This document shows positions 43,288 to 53,916 of a stretch of DNA of 64,000 nt, one piece after another. The DNA lies in assembly GCF_963678635.1 (NCBI RefSeq), contig NC_087062.1, positions 28,792,833-28,856,832 of the forward strand, read 5' to 3'. The position numbers and the translations under genes are program-made. Below the pieces are notes generated by a model. It ran no database searches. It was not told the origin of the DNA and was given only the letters and a program-made list of their open reading frames with translations. Each line of letters opens with the position of its first letter. The stretch's first letter is position 1. The stretch comes from Symsagittifera roscoffensis (lineage: Eukaryota; Xenacoelomorpha; Acoela; Convolutidae).

Positions 43288-44522
43288 CCAGTGAACGCAT
43301 TCCATTGCAGGACGTGAGGTTGAATCATGATGAAGGGAATCGAGAAGAGAGACCTGGAAGATTTCTGGTGACAAGGGCGCCGATCGGACAACATGTGAAG
43401 ATGTTCAGGCAGTTGAGCTCACCCCCAGTTCATGTGAAGGAACGATTATACCCGAAATTAGTGAGTCAAGATGGTGATGTCCAAAGATACGGCGGATTGA
43501 AAGCGATAAAGAAAGATGAGACCATCTTCGCCGCCTATGACAAAGCAGAAATAAGGAAGGCCAAGATCATGATAGTAGCGAATTCAGAGTTCGTGTATAC
43601 TTCCAAGTCTCTGTTTTGGCCGGACGTCATAATGTTGGCAGCGGTCTATCTGGACCTACTGCAATTGGTATCTCTGGCTATAGGGGTACAAAGACAGACG
43701 GACATGAACCCAATTACGATCGTGTTTGCAGGCATCAATGACCATCTACACAGTAGAGGTTTTCTGAGCAGACTCAGAGATCCTACAACGGCAGAGAGGG
43801 CTGTGTGGCCAGCGATAAAAGATATCCTTGAGTCGATGGGTGAAGTGGTGGATGCGACGAAGGAGGGGTCGTTCACCAAGGTGACACCATGAGTAGTATT
43901 AGCGTTGTCTCCGGGGTATGCATATCTCCCGGATGGACTAAAATTCGTGTATGCGATCGTTACCTTGCTTTCGGAAGGAAAATATGATGTGATCATATCA
44001 GCCCCAAATCGCATGATAGAGATGGAGAACCTGAGGCCACTCAGGCCTGAACTACCTGCAGTGTGGTCAGATATCTCGAACGCGATGAGAGGATTCAAGG
44101 ACCATGCGCTGCACATGTTAGTGTTGGACGAGGTGCTGGTGTTGGAACTGTCCAATTTCAGTCGACAGCTCAAACTGAAACCGGGAATAGACGACGACCA
44201 TCGAGTGGTCATAGCGATGTCCAACGACTTATGGTTCCGAGCAATGGAAGTGACAGGTGAAAACACGAGAAGGAAAAATTCGCAAGAGACTAGAGCTCAA
44301 CTGGAGGCGATGGTTTTGAGAACCAAACCGGAAGCCAATCAGTGGCTACACCTAAGTCCTCGAGTAGCGGCATTGGGTGCAGATGCTTTTGAGCAAGGCC
44401 CTGTGATGATCACGAAGATCCATGCCTACTTGTTAAAGGAGGTGAACCTGGCGGAAAATGCTGAAGAAAAGACCGCTGAATTTGTAAACAGAATGTGTCA
44501 GATTACACTGGAAACATTCTAG
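43284..44522 (+). pseudogene. Accessory ORF, possible second SGNH-like fold, one stop
   Basis: One frame from 43284 to 44522, interrupted by a single TGA at 43890-43892. Notable motifs are VANSEFVYTS, IVFAGINDHLHSRG (a GxND block reminiscent of SGNH block III), LALSPGYAYLPDGLKFVY and VIISAPN. The remainder is helical. Good preservation across about 410 codons argues that the frame was under selection until recently. I do not recognise the family with confidence. Confidence 0.5.
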
Positions 44523-44531
44523 ACCCAGGAA

Positions 44532-45040
44532 GTGAAAGGACAGGAAGGCTTTGAACGGACGGACAGCATGCTGGAAGGGTTGGGAGCCGGATGGACCGCG
44601 TCCTTCTTGGCAAAAGTCTACCCGAAAGTCTCTCATTACTTGATAAAGGAATTCCTCCAAGCAGTAGTGGAAGTGTCAATAGTGGAACTACTAGCCTTGT
44701 TCGTGACGTTTGGAGCAGAGAGTTTCGTGAAAGGACCGGCGATGCTGCTCACCGAAGGAATCCAGAACCTGCGGTTGGATGGGCTTCTAACACTGATTGC
44801 GATTACCCACGGAAACTTGGGAGGACTAATGAAATTGACACGTTGTCCAGAGCAGATGAGAGAGAGGGTGAGGAATTTAGATATGAAGAAATCCACGGAC
44901 TCGTGGAACAAGATAAAAGACCTGGAGACACACTCTTATCCAATATCTCTTACAACAAAATCGCTTTGGAACGGGAGAAAATGAGACTATCGAAAGAGAA
45001 GAAGATGTTAGACGACATGTTGGGGGCGTGCCCCTGTTAA
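44532..45040 (+). pseudogene. Continuation of the preceding ORF, frameshifted
   Basis: Frame 3 continues after a TAG at 44520-44522 (QEVKGQEGFERTDSM ... LDGLLTLIAITHGNL) to about 44800, after which frame 2 is the protein-like one (RTNEIDTLSRADERE ... EREKMRLSKEKKMLDDML), ending at 45040. A single indel near 44790-44820 explains the switch. The C-terminal part is a charged coiled coil. Confidence 0.45.
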
Positions 45041-45056
45041 CCGAACCGATCTGAGC

Positions 45057-45602
45057 TTGGCTATGAGAATCGATCCCTTAGCATTGATCAGAGGAGCCAC
45101 GGAGTTTGTGACAGTGATCTATGGACCAGCAGTCACGTTTGCGTTTCCTGACGTTAAGGTGGAGGCGTATAGGAGGTCGGTGCTGCACCTGAACCTCATA
45201 TCAGCAGTGGATGGTAGTGTACTGAACTGGTGTGAGCAGCACACATTGCGGGAGCTCATGAGTAAAGATATGTTATTTGCGAAATTATCAGAGCCAGAGA
45301 TGACAGTCATCAACTTTGACGATCACTTCCGTGATCGCATGGGAAAAGTAGAAAGAGGACAAATCGAGGTGTTTCCGAAGCTTTGGAATCTGAGACCCTA
45401 TGATAAAACGAATGGTGCGATAACCAGAGTGCCTCGTCTCGTTGCAGCATATCACAAGGTGAGAGAAGAGACGAAGGATTGGGGTGATTACGAGAAGCTG
45501 CCGGAAGAAATCCCCGAATTCCCTCTGATAAGAAGGATGTTGCTCGGAGCAGTCTCCGTGGTGCAAACTCCTAGATTGAGTGAGAGCATTTCAAAACAAT
45601 GA
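45057..45602 (+). CDS. Accessory ORF, 181 codons, unrecognised
   Basis: ATG at 45057. An alpha/beta-looking protein (IRGATEFVTVIYGPAVTFAFP, VINFDDHFRDRMGKVERGQ) intact to the TGA at 45602. It follows the preceding ORF by 14 bp and overlaps the region upstream of the next, indicating a compact multi-ORF arrangement. Confidence 0.55.
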   Translation: MAMRIDPLALIRGATEFVTVIYGPAVTFAFPDVKVEAYRRSVLHLNLISAVDGSVLNWCEQHTLRELMSKDMLFAKLSEPEMTVINFDDHFRDRMGKVERGQIEVFPKLWNLRPYDKTNGAITRVPRLVAAYHKVREETKDWGDYEKLPEEIPEFPLIRRMLLGAVSVVQTPRLSESISKQ

Positions 45603-45630
45603 AAGGAGAGTAGGGAATTTCTTGGGAACG

Positions 45631-46833
45631 ATGGATCCATACTTTGTGGGGAGGAATGCCGCCGTGGTACAACACACACGATTTGCCTATACGGATCAAG
45701 CGACGAGAAGGCGAATAAGCAACGCCGCGACTCCCAAGCCTGGAAGATTAGACGAGGAATGGGCGGGATTAGGCTTAGCTCCTATGAAGATGAGAGGCAG
45801 GACCGAACTGCCTGAGGCCTCCTTGATCCTGAATAGTGTGAAACCGGAATTGAAAGTAGGAGGAACACTGCAGGCGAGAACCTTCCTAGCACCCTTCGGC
45901 TGCGAGGAAATCAAAGTGGTCCATGGAGAGGAGGAAGATGGATCAGCAGGCACACTGATCATACCAAAATTTCCGGAAGGAACCAACAGTGAGAAGCAAG
46001 GACCCTCGAACTCAACGAAGGACATGTCAGAAGGAGTTGATGGACAGGATGGAAGCCGTCAAGCGGAAGAACCCATGCAACAAGATGCAAGTCAAGCTGG
46101 TGGGGAAGACGACAGGGCATCGACAGGAGGAGTATCCAGCCTGGATTTCAATATCTTCAGTGATCTTGAGAACAACGCGGATACGTTGGAGGCGACTGAG
46201 CCAGCGGATGAAGGCATTTCGACACTGGAACCTCCGACAGCCTTTACAGAAATGAAACGGAATTTGCCGGAGAGCAGTTCTCCTGGCAATTCAAGAAATA
46301 ACGAACAAAGAATCCTCATGGAATCACCTAGAAGAAGAAGAATAGAGCGCTCAGCCAGAGTATCTTTCTTGGGAACGTTGCCCGAAGAAGAGTGGGAAGT
46401 ACATCACCGAGACCATGAGAATAGTACGGGATGTAGATTGGACAGAGTGGCGTTCATGGAAGAAGTCTGGACAGTAGTTCGGAGCTATGGGACCCAGTCC
46501 ATTTTGAAAACAGGTCTCAACAGACCGTTGATGCGGGAAGTCCTTGACAAACTTGATGAGTGGGAAGGGAGATTGGGTGAGTTGTTGATTGCCTCAGCCA
46601 CTGACGAAAGTGAAGCGAACTCTCCCACCAAAATGACCCCGCAGGATGATAAAGGAGAGGTGGTGTATCTGTCAAGAACCAGGAAAGGAGCGATGCGGTC
46701 GAAAATGGTGATTGATAAGATCAACGAGATGAAAATGAAGTTAGGCAGCAGAGTGATGCCGAGGAGAGTTGGAAAGACGAAGGTGGATTCGGAGATATCG
46801 ATGAAAGCTGTCAATTCAGCGAAACGAAAATGA
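45631..46833 (+). CDS. Accessory ORF, about 400 codons, acidic middle
   Basis: I prefer the ATG at 45631 (MDPYFVGRNAAV); the frame is open from 45580. The N-terminal 110 residues look folded. An acidic Ser/Gln/Glu-rich linker follows (about residues 130-210), then an Arg-rich patch RRRRIERSARVSFLG and a helical C-terminus with basic ends (MPRRVGKTKVDSE, NSAKRK), suggesting nucleic-acid binding. It is intact. Confidence 0.6.
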   Translation: MDPYFVGRNAAVVQHTRFAYTDQATRRRISNAATPKPGRLDEEWAGLGLAPMKMRGRTELPEASLILNSVKPELKVGGTLQARTFLAPFGCEEIKVVHGEEEDGSAGTLIIPKFPEGTNSEKQGPSNSTKDMSEGVDGQDGSRQAEEPMQQDASQAGGEDDRASTGGVSSLDFNIFSDLENNADTLEATEPADEGISTLEPPTAFTEMKRNLPESSSPGNSRNNEQRILMESPRRRRIERSARVSFLGTLPEEEWEVHHRDHENSTGCRLDRVAFMEEVWTVVRSYGTQSILKTGLNRPLMREVLDKLDEWEGRLGELLIASATDESEANSPTKMTPQDDKGEVVYLSRTRKGAMRSKMVIDKINEMKMKLGSRVMPRRVGKTKVDSEISMKAVNSAKRK

Positions 46834-46845
46834 GTCGAAGAGGCC

Positions 46846-46995
46846 ATGGATTTGGGACAAGGTGATTATCAATTACCTGGCACGAACAGAATGTTGACCG
46901 ATGTAGCGATGGTGCCACCCATTCTCATGGCAGGGATAAAGTCGACAGGTTACAAATCCAAAAGGAGTGACCGCACTCTGACTGGAGCAACTTAG
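46846..46995 (+). CDS. 49-codon ORF continuing the preceding frame
   Basis: The same frame resumes right after the TGA at 46831-46833, with ATG at 46846 (MDLGQGDYQLPGTNRML) to a TAG at 46993-46995. It is too short to judge alone. It probably was the C-terminus of the preceding protein, cut off by a stop. Confidence 0.4.
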   Translation: MDLGQGDYQLPGTNRMLTDVAMVPPILMAGIKSTGYKSKRSDRTLTGAT

Positions 46996-46997
46996 AA

Positions 46998-47255
46998 ATG
47001 GAAACACTCAGCGAATGTGGAGAGAGCACAATGAAAGACTTTAAGCCATCTGCCATGAATCACGGAAAGGGTAGTGTCGCTGAAAAACTAGTACCAGTGG
47101 AGTATAACCAAATGACAGTTTCGGAGACTGTGTCAATAGATGAACCCGCCGGGGGATACATGGAGATGTTAGAATATCGAAACTCGGCTAGAGGGTATGT
47201 CATGGCCCTGGAAGACGAAAAGACCATGGAAGGTTATCTGGAGACGATGTTGTGA
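46998..47255 (+). CDS. Short ORF upstream of the 47.3-kb ORF
   Basis: 85 codons, with the ATG two bases after the previous stop (METLSECGESTMKD ... EGYLETML). Its frame is the same as the 47319 ORF, with a TGA at 47253-47255 between them, so both are likely parts of one protein. Confidence 0.45.
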   Translation: METLSECGESTMKDFKPSAMNHGKGSVAEKLVPVEYNQMTVSETVSIDEPAGGYMEMLEYRNSARGYVMALEDEKTMEGYLETML

Positions 47256-47318
47256 GGCAGCACCCTCAAGAAGAAGGCGTACGGGACTCTAGCGTCGTCT
47301 GAGATACTGGCAAAAACG

Positions 47319-49093
47319 ATGGAGCAGTTGGTGAGCCTTCCATGGAAAGCAGTGGTGTTACGGTACTTCGAAGAAGAGATGAGGACTGCGCCAAGAATAC
47401 ACGCTCTCATGGCAGTACCTTATGTGAGAACCGAGTTACAACTGAGGTTTGCCTGGTGCATGATGGGACTGACTCGCGAAGAATATGATTCAGAAGAAAG
47501 GAAGAGGTCAAAAGAAGAGAAGGTTTTCCTTATGACGAACCTGAGGGATCTGATAATCCAAGAGGGAGCAGCAGTAGCGTGTGCGAAGCGGAAAGACGCT
47601 CTCTGTTTCATTCGATTCATGACAGAGCAGATTTCAGTACCTGCATTGAACACCTGTGTCAAGATGCTGAGGGAGGGCGATGAGCGAGCGAAAGCCTTAC
47701 TCTTGCTAGCACTGCTGGATATGCAGCAAAGCAAACCGATGAGGGTGAATATGAAAGAACCCGAGGAGTTAGAGCCCATGAGAAAGATAGACGAAATCAG
47801 GAGATTTTCAAACAAGAAGCTGATACTCACTAAAGAATCTATGGGGGCACTACCGAAATCCAGTGAGTACTGTGGGCTGATCAAGAAGAAGTCGTACAGC
47901 TATGTATCCGGAATCATAGGGATAGCGTACAACCCTTTCCTGAGTGAATACATACGCGATTGCTTCTTCGATTATGAGCAGGCAGTGTTGCTAAGATTCT
48001 GGACGTCGAGAATTGTAACGATTAAGAGCGCTACCAATCCTCAGACCAAATTGGGAATGGTCTTGGAAGGAGAGGTGACTGCACCTTCCGTACCAAAATC
48101 TGACAGAAGAGTGGAGTTTGGGTTGGGATTCTCAGATGAATTACTGAGAACGAGCTTGATGGTAGTGTGGGAACTGATGAGGCCATCATGGTGTCCTAGT
48201 CCCAACGCTGACTCGATATTACGGGCGACACAAGACGTGCAGAGGGAGCTGAATGCAGACTGTAACCTGCGTGACCTGAACATCATATATAATGTGATGA
48301 TAACAGCCTCTAGGAGCAACGGGGAAGACAAAGTGGAGTTGCCTGGCTGGGGACCAGAAGACTGGGTCAAACCTGGTAGCTGTCTGGTGGAAGTCTGTGG
48401 ACTGGAAGGTCACGTTTGTGGAGGTCTGGACTGTGTGGAGATCCTAGAGAGACAACACAAGCAATTGACGATACTGTTTGGGAATGTCGCGATGAAAGCA
48501 AGGACGGAAACGGAACTGATGGCGGATTGCCATGGAGGAACCGAGTGAACCTAGTGACTGCACTAGGATTCTACAGCATGTTTAGTTCTTTAGAGTCGCT
48601 ATTGAATTTAGAACAGAGACATGAGATGGTCACTGCCATCAGTGTAGAAGTATTCCCAGGAATTCTGCAAACCGAGCAGAAACACATAGGAAAATGGAGG
48701 GAAGCGATCGAGGCGGAAAGGAACATCAGACACAGTGAGACTTATTGTAGACCATCAGGAGCACGATATTTGGTGGGCTCGACATTGGCTCCAATGTGCA
48801 AGAGCAGATACCCGGTGCATTTCGTAGCTGTGGATGTAAAGAGTACGAGAACGATCGTGGATCAAGCCCTCTCAGTGCCAAAGTGTGTGAGACTAACGAG
48901 AATGTCCAAAAAATCTTACGAGTTGCTATGTAAGATGTTCTCAGCAGTTCCAGAGAGAACAAATGAGGAGTTGGAATCGATACTGGGAAGGAAGTTCTTG
49001 GGATACGTGAGTGGGAACTTCAGTGACTTTGAAAGTCAGAAACAGAGAGGATCAACTGTTACAGATTACAATACAGTAGACGAGAATGATTAA
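47319..49093 (+). pseudogene. Large accessory protein with one frameshift
   Basis: 47319-48548 is open in one frame (MEQLVSLPWKAVVLRYF ... ADCHGGTE). From about 48540 the protein-like reading moves to the frame ending at 49093 (NLVTALGFYSMFSSLESL ... YNTVDEND), so a single indel near 48540 divides a protein of about 590 residues. It is mostly helical, with several Cys (CFFDYEQ, CGLEGHVCGGLDC) and no motif I know. The length and good preservation make it a real gene of the element. Confidence 0.6.
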
Positions 49094-49102
49094 TTCCACC
49101 AA

Positions 49103-49934
49103 GTGATGATGGAAGTAGAACCATTACTGGAAGCTTCGGGAAAACGCAATTGGAGGAGCGTCATGTTGACACATGACGAGTTTCCCTGCCACTGCTTGCT
49201 GCAGACTTGGTGGTATCCCGAGCGTAGTAATCTGGTGTTGATCTGGGACTCTGGAGAGCTGCTCTCCATGGGTTTACCAGACTCATCACAGCCCATAACA
49301 ATAGTGATAGTGGGATTTACGATGGCGATACGATGGCTGGAAGCTCACGTAAGAGAGAACAATAGACAGGAAGCGCCGACGAGAGAACAGTTGCGGAAAT
49401 TGGATTGTCTGAAAGATTTAGATCTTTTTGAGACAATTTTGCAAGATTCTAAACATTCCGATGGAAGTGAAGAAGATATGGGCAAGAAGACGATTGATGC
49501 CATGGTTCAGAGCTAACATGACTGCATGGTTGTACGAATATGCTAAGAAGCATATGTCGAAGCACGGCAGAGTGTACAGTGAATATCAGCTGGACATTGG
49601 AGCAGGAGCTTTCAAGCGAGCTTTCGTGACTCATCGGAATGCAGTGACCACCGCTGTAAATAGAATTGCCAGGACGAGTGAACGTAGTGGAAAGGAGAAG
49701 GAAGAGATGTTGAAGGAAAATTTGGAGAGAAACGTGACGTTGTGTCTCCACAACAGCTTCTGCCGAAACAGAGAATCTAACGTGGATCCCTTACCTTGTT
49801 GCAAACAGAGGGTAGAAGAGCAGAAGTGTTGGAGGACTGTTTCCAACAGCGTCAGGATAGCTAACGATGTGTTGCAAGACACAGAAACTGAGAGTGCAGA
49901 GTCAGTGTCACAGGAGGAAGAGATGAAACATTGA
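49103..49934 (+). pseudogene. C-terminal accessory ORF with one frameshift
   Basis: It continues the frame of the preceding gene after a TAA at 49091-49093 (MMEVEPLLEASGKRNW ... LKDLDLFETI), then shifts near 49430 to a second frame that ends at 49934 (FCKILNIPMEVKKIW ... SQEEEMKH). A Cys-containing stretch (LCLHNSFCRNRES, CCKQRVEEQKC) lies near its end. Possibly the last domain of one very large 3' polyprotein. Confidence 0.5.
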
Positions 49935-50749
49935 CAAACGGTCGAAAGAACAAGAAGCAAAAAGAAAGAAAATTAGGAGAATTTAGAAGTTTTAGAACTT
50001 CTAAACGATGAAAAAGAAGAAGACAAAGGAGTGACAAAAAAGAAGAAGTTAAAACTCAGAATTGTTTTATGTGTGTGAAAAAACTCAAGTGAGAAACTAA
50101 GCAACCAAGTTGTAATTGAAAACTGAAACATTTAGTTGAGCTTTGAACATTAAGGAATTTGTTGCATTTATAAATTTGCATTTTGATTTTTAGTTAGGTG
50201 GCTTTAGAGACACTTACTTACTATTTATTTAGAAAGGCTTGAGTAAAGAGTATATTTAAATATTCCAGCCTGCATGACTGTTTTTAATCAATTAGGACGA
50301 CTGATCACTTTGTGGTGATATGAAAGACTTGGGTAATTTCTCGAAGAGGGAGATTGTCTCATTGTTCTTTCTAACCACAGAGTTTCTTAGTTTTAGCTTT
50401 CCGAAGGGAAGGAGCATAGTAGGATAATTTTAGCTTGTTGGTTGGCAGGACTGTCCTACAAACCAACATCTTTTAAAAATCTAGGAGAAGAAGTTTTTAA
50501 TCAGGGCATTGACATTGGAAGTCAGAAAGGATGTTTTTATCTTAGGTCATATCCTTAATGTGCAGATTAATGAAAGAATTTGAAGGCTATAGTGATGTAG
50601 TGTGATGCCATTTATATTCTGCAGTGAGTTGATGTGACGCGGATAAAAGTGATTTCGTGCATTTTGTAAATTCTGTTCGATGACACTGCACCTATTTTAC
50701 GAACATTGCGAGATTCAATGAGGACATTGACCGGACTGTCCGGGGAGTA
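49935..50749 (+). other. 3' untranslated region of the giant element
   Basis: AT-rich, no ORF. Upstream of the 3' LTR the sequence is GTCCGGGGAGTA (50738-50749), a short purine-rich stretch that could be the plus-strand primer. Confidence 0.5.
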
Positions 50750-51647
50750 TGTGACATTGGACCATAATGCACCAAAATGCAAACGCAGCAATTTCGAGTT
50801 TTTAGCAGCGAACCTTCCGAATTGGCGATTTTGAAGGAGTAGGAGCGTTATTCGAACGATTGGACAAATCGGGAAGGCCGAAGGATTTGGAAATTCCTAA
50901 ATTTTAAAAATTCGAATTGATGACGTAACAATTCTAAGAAACGTCAAAAACGGCCATTTTAGAGAAAAAACCGAAACGACACACAACAACATTAGTTGCG
51001 ATAGCGATAACAACGAAAATTGTGTTGTAAAAACAACAATAGATTGCAGAAGTAGCAGAGACCGTTCCGAGTTGCAACTATTGTGTCGCTACAATAGTTG
51101 CAAGGCCGTTGCGAACAACAGTGAAGAGTAGAAGAAAGATAAGAGTCTTATTTCCCCGGATTCAAGAATCCGGAGGGGTCTCGGGACTGGAACTTTTATC
51201 ACCTTATATAAACTTTTAGCTTCCCTATTATGTCCTGAATTGAATTTAATTAACATCTGAATTCATTCTGCTAAGATGAGAAGCTAGGAGTGGGGGAAAG
51301 GGTTGATCCATCTTTGATGGAGATGATGATTTTTATCTACTGAACAAAAACAATCATAATTTAATAAATAGTAGTAGCCCTGATTTTAGGAGTGACCTCG
51401 TGGTCTGGGGATACTGAGACCCAGCCATGAGGTCACTATTTTTGCATGTAATCTAGTTAGTTTGAGTGTTTTGACCGAAGCCGAAAGCAGTAACGTTTTT
51501 TGTCGACCCGATGCTAGAAAGACCACCGAAAGTACTGGCTTGGTAGAGACGGTGAAAAGCATGTAGAGCTCTGTTTAGACGTTGGCCAGTCGTCTTAGAA
51601 CCTAGTTTTACTTTCCGTCGATATGTATCTTCCGGGCGAATGTTACA
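50750..51647 (+). repeat. Giant Gypsy 3' LTR
   Basis: 898 bp, the partner of the 5' LTR, lacking a roughly 15-bp insertion (ACAGCCTTCCGGA type) present there. It retains the stem-loop, TATA box and AATAAA. Confidence 0.85.
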
Positions 51648-51654
51648 TGACGTA

Positions 51655-51802
51655 ACTGCTTGCCGGATCAGTCTTCTCCCAAGACCCCTCCGGATTGAGC
51701 GCAAATCAGCTGACCCTTCCGGATTGAGCGCAATTTATCATTAACGTGCTTAAATGCTCAAATAACCCTACAGTACAAGCCTCACAAATGGGATACAAAA
51801 TT
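51655..51802 (-). repeat. Inverted copy of the element's own leader
   Basis: The reverse complement of 27793-27940, about 98 % identical, starting seven bases beyond the LTR end. On its right, at about 51803, host-repeat DNA resumes (TTACCGCACC, matching TTACCGCGCC near 56505). Confidence 0.85.
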
Positions 51803-52174
51803 ACCGCACCTTAGTGCCTCCTTTATAGAAATTTCCAGCCGAAAGTATACGCACAATAGCTCGAAAACCTAATAAAGTTTTACAATCCATAGGCACAAAC
51901 TCTAAATCAGATATACCGCCCACAAGACATCTCACCAATTAATATTTTTAGATTTTTTATATCAAAAATGAGCTCCCAGCATTTATAAGATGGCCCTATT
52001 ACCTCAAAGATAGATTAACGTTAATATACGCAATGTCTAATTTCATTAGACTTTAAATTTAACTACTCAAAACAATTCAAAATACATGCGCAATCCACAT
52101 ACAAGTCAATAGACAAGCTACCATAGCAAGAATATTCTTCGCAGGACTTTTTGGACTTTTTTCCACATCTAATA

Positions 52175-52530
52175 AATAACTTCCTCAGCCCAAAGGAGCG
52201 TGACATCAACTGCTTGCCTAAAGTAATGCTAAAAACCAAGCTTACTCACACCCAGACAAATTACCGCTTCATCCAGCGTCGTTTTCTAAAAAGCTCCCCA
52301 GCTCGAAATCCTCATCATCGCTACGTTTAATTGAATCCAAATATACCTCGCCCTGCTTACTTAACCGCACATATTGTATTAAAACCAATAACCTCTACGG
52401 CAACCTCCGAAATTCTGATCCAGTCGAACAATTGTATAAACTTTTGTGCCCTCACGAGCAACTTCCCTCGTAAAGAATCCTATCCCGCATAAGTATATCC
52501 AACCTATTGATATCCCACTGAAAACAATAA
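52175..52530 (+). pseudogene. Copy of the 24-kb ORF, truncated
   Basis: NNFLSPKERDINCL, KTKLTHTQTNYRF and NPHHRYV are legible, followed by a stop and then NPNIPRPAYLTA. The sequence upstream of it is joined directly to FFG.FS sequence, with the intervening part of the family deleted. Confidence 0.45.
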
Positions 52531-53529
52531 AAAATCCAAATAAAACTGGATACAACATAATACTTTATGGAAATTTATAAAAGAACAAAGTTGCTAACTG
52601 TTTGCTGTAAGCTTATAAAACCTAGTTAATTTATACGCAGTCAAGAATTGAAGTGAATAGGTCGTAATATTCCTTTACATGGTATTGTTTTTTTAATGAT
52701 TAGTAAATTAAAATAAGAACGAACCTTTTTTATATGTGCTATAATTTTGCACATCCGAAATTCGCTCTCTGACTCGCTAACATTTTACACACTCTTTTCA
52801 AACAATTCAAAGCAACTCGCCACTTTAATTGGGAATAAATAACGCTACAATACTTGTGAATGAAAGAAATTCTAGTTTGAAAACTCACTGATTGCAACTT
52901 ACACTCCCTTTTACACGTTTCACATTTTCCCTTAACCCGGTTGGAAGAAGGACTGAAAACTAATATTGAATAAAAAAGGCAGCTTACTTACACCACTATA
53001 TCAACTACATGTACAAGAAAATTTCACGGAACCAAACCAAATTAACCTAGATTGAGCCGGAGAAATTGTTATTCTGAACCCGAAATCAAGAAAATATTCA
53101 GAGCACTTGAAACGCTCTTGTATATTCGAAGAAAGTTCGAAACAAACATAATTCTTTTTTGAGGAAAAAGATGCAACCAAGAAAAAAGAAAAAACACCTG
53201 ATAAAAGCAATCGAAACGTTATACACAAAAAAAATCTCTTCTCAAAAAGGCACCCTAAGGTACCTCTCCTCTAGCTTCAACCAGCTAGACGTTGGAACCC
53301 GACCCAAACACAATTTTTACTAATTATAAATCTATTTTAAAGAATCTTTAAAAGTAAACGCATTGATTAAAGCATATTTGCGAAAACAAATAACAAAGGA
53401 TCATTACCAGATGTGAAATTACGAAAAAGTGCAGATATGTATAATGTTAAGTAATTCTCAGAGCAGAGAAACGAGCAGCAAAAAGGAGATAAAAACTCGA
53501 CAACTTTCTAATCCTGGAATTGCAAATCT

Positions 53530-53620
53530 ATTGGTTTTGCTTGCCACAGCCACAAACCTCGCAGGTTATAAAAAATAGAGACAATATTGCAGCAAAGGTA
53601 TTCATTGAACAACAACAATG
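53530..53620 (+). promoter_or_regulatory. CCAAT and TATA promoter, copy 1
   Basis: Inverted CCAAT box (ATTGG at 53530-53534) and TATAAAAA at 53567-53574, with the first ATG at 53618. The arrangement is repeated at 58280-58370. It may be an LTR-like or gene promoter. Confidence 0.5.
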
Positions 53621-53916
53621 GCCAACTCGAAATTGAATTCAGTAATACGGATCCTAGTCACTTGGCGCCTCACTCAGAGAAGTCAAACCCTATCTCGCTA
53701 TTTGATAAATAGATGAGAATTCACGTAGTCTCGCTCTACTTCATTAAATCAATCTGCAACATTGACCCGATTCTTCAACTTGCTACAGAATTTTCAAATT
53801 TCTACTCTCTTCATGAAGACAACTATGTCACAAGAGCAACTGCGTCTCTTCTCTTTTCACTCTCTTTAAAGAATCTAAACAATTCAATCCATTCAACCTT
53901 CACACAGAAAATCTAA
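53618..53916 (+). CDS. Two overlapping small ORFs (ATGA overlap), copy 1
   Basis: The first ORF (53618-53716) has 32 codons, starts MANSKLNSVIRILVTWRLTQ and ends in the TGA of an ATGA. The second starts at 53713 (MRIHVVSLYFIKS) and runs to 53916 with a Leu/Ser/Phe-rich tail. The copy at 58.4 kb keeps both frames and the overlap. A short bicistronic pair or a single frameshifted gene is possible. No domain recognised. Confidence 0.35.

Larger units (their letters stand above)
26399..51647 (+). mobile_element. Giant (about 25 kb) Ty3/Gypsy-type LTR retrotransposon with 3' accessory ORFs
   Basis: Direct repeats at 26399-27312 and 50750-51647, both TGTGACATT...GTTACA, bracket Gag, aspartic protease, RT, RNase H and integrase in Ty3/Gypsy order, preceded by a 3.2-kb leader and followed by about 10 kb of further same-strand ORFs. 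Typical Ty3/Gypsy elements are 5-12 kb. By my count the LTRs differ by about 25 substitutions and two indels. It sits inside a repeat unit: the left flank (to 26398) matches 55.4-56.45 kb and the right flank (from 51803) matches the continuation at about 56505, so about 55 bp of target is missing. There is no simple target duplication, because a 148-bp inverted leader fragment intervenes at the right end. Confidence 0.85.
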
